A stretch of DNA of 5,370 nucleotides, taken from assembly GCA_024699575.1 (NCBI GenBank), contig JAILPF010000093.1, positions 1-5,370 of the forward strand. The letters are read 5' to 3'. Position 1 is the stretch's first letter; every line of letters starts with the position of its first letter. The notes beneath the pieces were generated by a model. It saw only the letters and a list, made by a program, of their open reading frames with translations, was not told the DNA's origin and searched no databases. The translations under genes were made by a program, and so were the position numbers. The DNA comes from Acetatifactor sp. GTDB lineage: Bacteria; Bacillota; Clostridia; Lachnospirales; Lachnospiraceae. Shown piece after piece: positions 4,784-5,370 of this stretch.

Positions 4784-4912
4784 TAGTATTTATGCAATAT
4801 GTTTAGATTCTACTATTTGCATAAAACGTATTGCATAAATATGTTTAATAATTGTTCATTATGTACTATATTTAATTAATGCATTGCATAAATACATATT
4901 GCATGATAGTAT
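4758..4912. repeat. Six TTGCATAAATA boxes between divergent genes
   Basis: Copies are TTACATAAATAC (4761-4772), TTGCATAAATAC on the minus strand (4798-4787), TTGCATAAAACG (4817-4828), TTGCATAAATAT (4831-4842), TTGCATAAATAC (4884-4895) and TTGCATGATAGT (4899-4910). Pairs 3-4 and 5-6 are 14 and 15 bases apart. The set spans the whole divergent control region and overlaps both predicted promoters, so it most likely forms operators for the adjacent ribbon-helix-helix protein. Replication iterons are an alternative. Confidence 0.65.
4884..4912 (+). promoter_or_regulatory. Probable promoter of the ribbon-helix-helix gene
   Basis: TTGCAT (4884-4889) and TAGTAT (4907-4912) are 17 bases apart; both are only moderate consensus matches. 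Two TTGCATAAATA-type boxes occupy the -35 element and the spacer, which would give autorepression. The start would be near 4919, leaving a 28-base leader. Confidence 0.4.
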
Positions 4913-4946
4913 TTACTTAAGAAAATTAAGAAAGAGGTGTAAGCTT

Positions 4947-5165
4947 ATGACTGGGAAAGAAGCAATAGAACGCCTAGAAAAGCAGTATAAGCGTCAGAAT
5001 GAGCATATAAAAGAAAATTATGATAGAGTGTCTATTACTTTGCCCAAGGGCACAAAAGAACGAATCAAGGCACGTGGGGAAAGCGTGAACGGTTATATAG
5101 CTCGACTTGTGCTTGCCGATTTGGCCGAGCAGTCCAATGCCGAAGACATGCCGCCGTTTATGTAA
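4947..5165 (+). CDS. Ribbon-helix-helix (Arc/CopG-type) DNA-binding protein, 72 aa
   Basis: A small transcriptional regulator that should bind DNA as a dimer through a two-stranded ribbon. An N-terminal charged helix (about 3-25, KEAIERLEKQYKRQNEHIKE) leads into the ribbon RVSITLP (27-33), helix A (KGTKERIKARG, 34-44) and helix B (SVNGYIARLVLADLAEQ, 46-62), the standard fold order. GAGGTG (4934-4939) 7 bases before ATG 4947 fixes the start; a longer frame from TTG 4884 would run through the operator boxes. The gene is divergent from the minus operon, and six repeated boxes fill the gap, so it probably controls that operon and itself. Five phased palindromes start 5 bases after its stop. It could act in plasmid-type copy control, partition or transfer regulation. 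Confidence 0.8.
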   Translation: MTGKEAIERLEKQYKRQNEHIKENYDRVSITLPKGTKERIKARGESVNGYIARLVLADLAEQSNAEDMPPFM

Positions 5166-5169
5166 CTTG

Positions 5170-5264
5170 ATGTATACAGAATCTCAAAAAATGTATACAT
5201 AAATCCGAAAAATGTTTACATCATGTATGCAGAAATTGGAAAATTGTAAACATGGTGTAAGAAG
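5170..5264. repeat. Phased iteron array, five ATGTATACAT-type palindromes
   Basis: Palindromic boxes begin at 5170 (ATGTATACAG), 5191 (ATGTATACAT), 5212 (ATGTTTACAT), 5223 (ATGTATGCAG) and 5244 (TTGTAAACAT). The steps are 21, 21, 11 and 21 bases, so all boxes face the same side of the helix. Units 1, 2 and 4 also share their distal part (an AAT core, then AAAA), making real 21-bp repeats rather than isolated boxes. Unit 3 is a half-length copy. Such arrays are typical of iteron replication origins or cooperative operators. The boxes differ from those upstream of the regulator gene, so a second protein is probably involved. Confidence 0.75.
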
Positions 5265-5318
5265 AGAAAGAACCAAAGAGAAGAATAAAAGTAAAGTAGA
5301 GGAGAGTAAAGTAAATAA
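5257..5318. other. Purine-rich AT-rich tract next to the iterons
   Basis: About 60 bases of almost pure A and G on the + strand, with AGTAAAGTA repeated at 5290-5298 and 5305-5313. No gene is present. Beside an iteron array such a tract would suit a DNA unwinding region; this is inferred from position and composition. Confidence 0.35.
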
Positions 5319-5325
5319 TATATAT

Positions 5326-5356
5326 ATGTGCTTCGCACATGATTTTGATTTTTTTG
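5326..5356 (+). terminator. Hairpin terminator after the regulator and iterons
   Basis: ATGTGC (5326-5331) pairs with GCACAT (5335-5340) around TTC. The right arm is followed by GATTTTGATTTTTTT, a good T-rich tail. It would end + transcripts from the regulator gene. The stem is short at 6 bp, so strength is uncertain. Confidence 0.55.
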
Positions 5357-5362
5357 TTGACA
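5357..5362 (+). promoter_or_regulatory. Consensus -35 element at window edge
   Basis: TTGACA occurs right after the terminator, inside TTGT-TG-ACAA (5354-5363), a small inverted repeat. The matching -10 box would lie near 5380, outside the window. It suggests a new + transcription unit beyond the edge. Confidence 0.3.
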
Positions 5363-5370
5363 AGCTCCGC

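Noticed and set aside
5170..5264. CRISPR array
   Set aside because: The repeats are about 10-21 bases with no unique spacers of constant 30-40 base length; they are phased binding boxes.

Overview
The window looks like the chromosome of a low-to-moderate GC Gram-positive anaerobe, probably a Clostridia (Lachnospiraceae-like) genome. This rests on the type of RadA and FdhD proteins, strong AGGAGG ribosome binding sites and AT-rich intergenic DNA. I could not run a search, so the taxonomy is inference.

Bases 1-2396 are ordinary host DNA on the + strand: the C-terminal half of the recombination protein RadA, a six-helix voltage-gated-type potassium channel with a TrkA-C-like tail, and the formate dehydrogenase sulfurtransferase FdhD. 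A 10-bp hairpin at 2405-2427 closes this block and works best as a terminator for minus-strand transcripts.

At 2431-2457 the minus strand carries what looks like only the 3' end of a tRNA gene (T-arm plus 3' acceptor strand), with no tRNA body behind it. Tandem and inverted short repeats follow (2462-2640). This is how one end of an element integrated into a tRNA gene by a tyrosine recombinase normally looks. I infer that 2431-5370 is the left part of an integrated mobile element whose integrase and other end lie outside the window. About 570 bases (2460-3030) hold no convincing gene. They do contain several hairpins, a C7 tract and a near-consensus minus-strand promoter (TTGACA, 17 bp, TACAAT at 2953-2925) firing toward the element end.

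From 3035 to 4709 lie a possible 19-residue hydrophobic peptide gene on + and a minus-strand operon of small unknown genes: 49 aa, 97 aa, a tiny remnant, 162 aa, about 50 aa, and a frameshifted 56-aa gene. Two operon members share a nearly identical ribosome-binding leader (20 of 22 bases) and a matching stop-plus-hairpin trailer. A divergent + gene (4947-5165) encodes a 72-aa ribbon-helix-helix DNA-binding protein. The gap between the two carries six copies of a TTGCATAAATA box overlapping both predicted promoters, which suggests that this protein represses both directions.

Right after that gene, five ATGTATACAT-type palindromes sit at exact 21, 21, 11 and 21 bp steps, followed by a purine-rich AT-rich tract, a terminator and a consensus -35 box at the window edge. 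This resembles an iteron-type replication origin or a helically phased operator leading to a gene beyond the window, and it is the most striking structure here.
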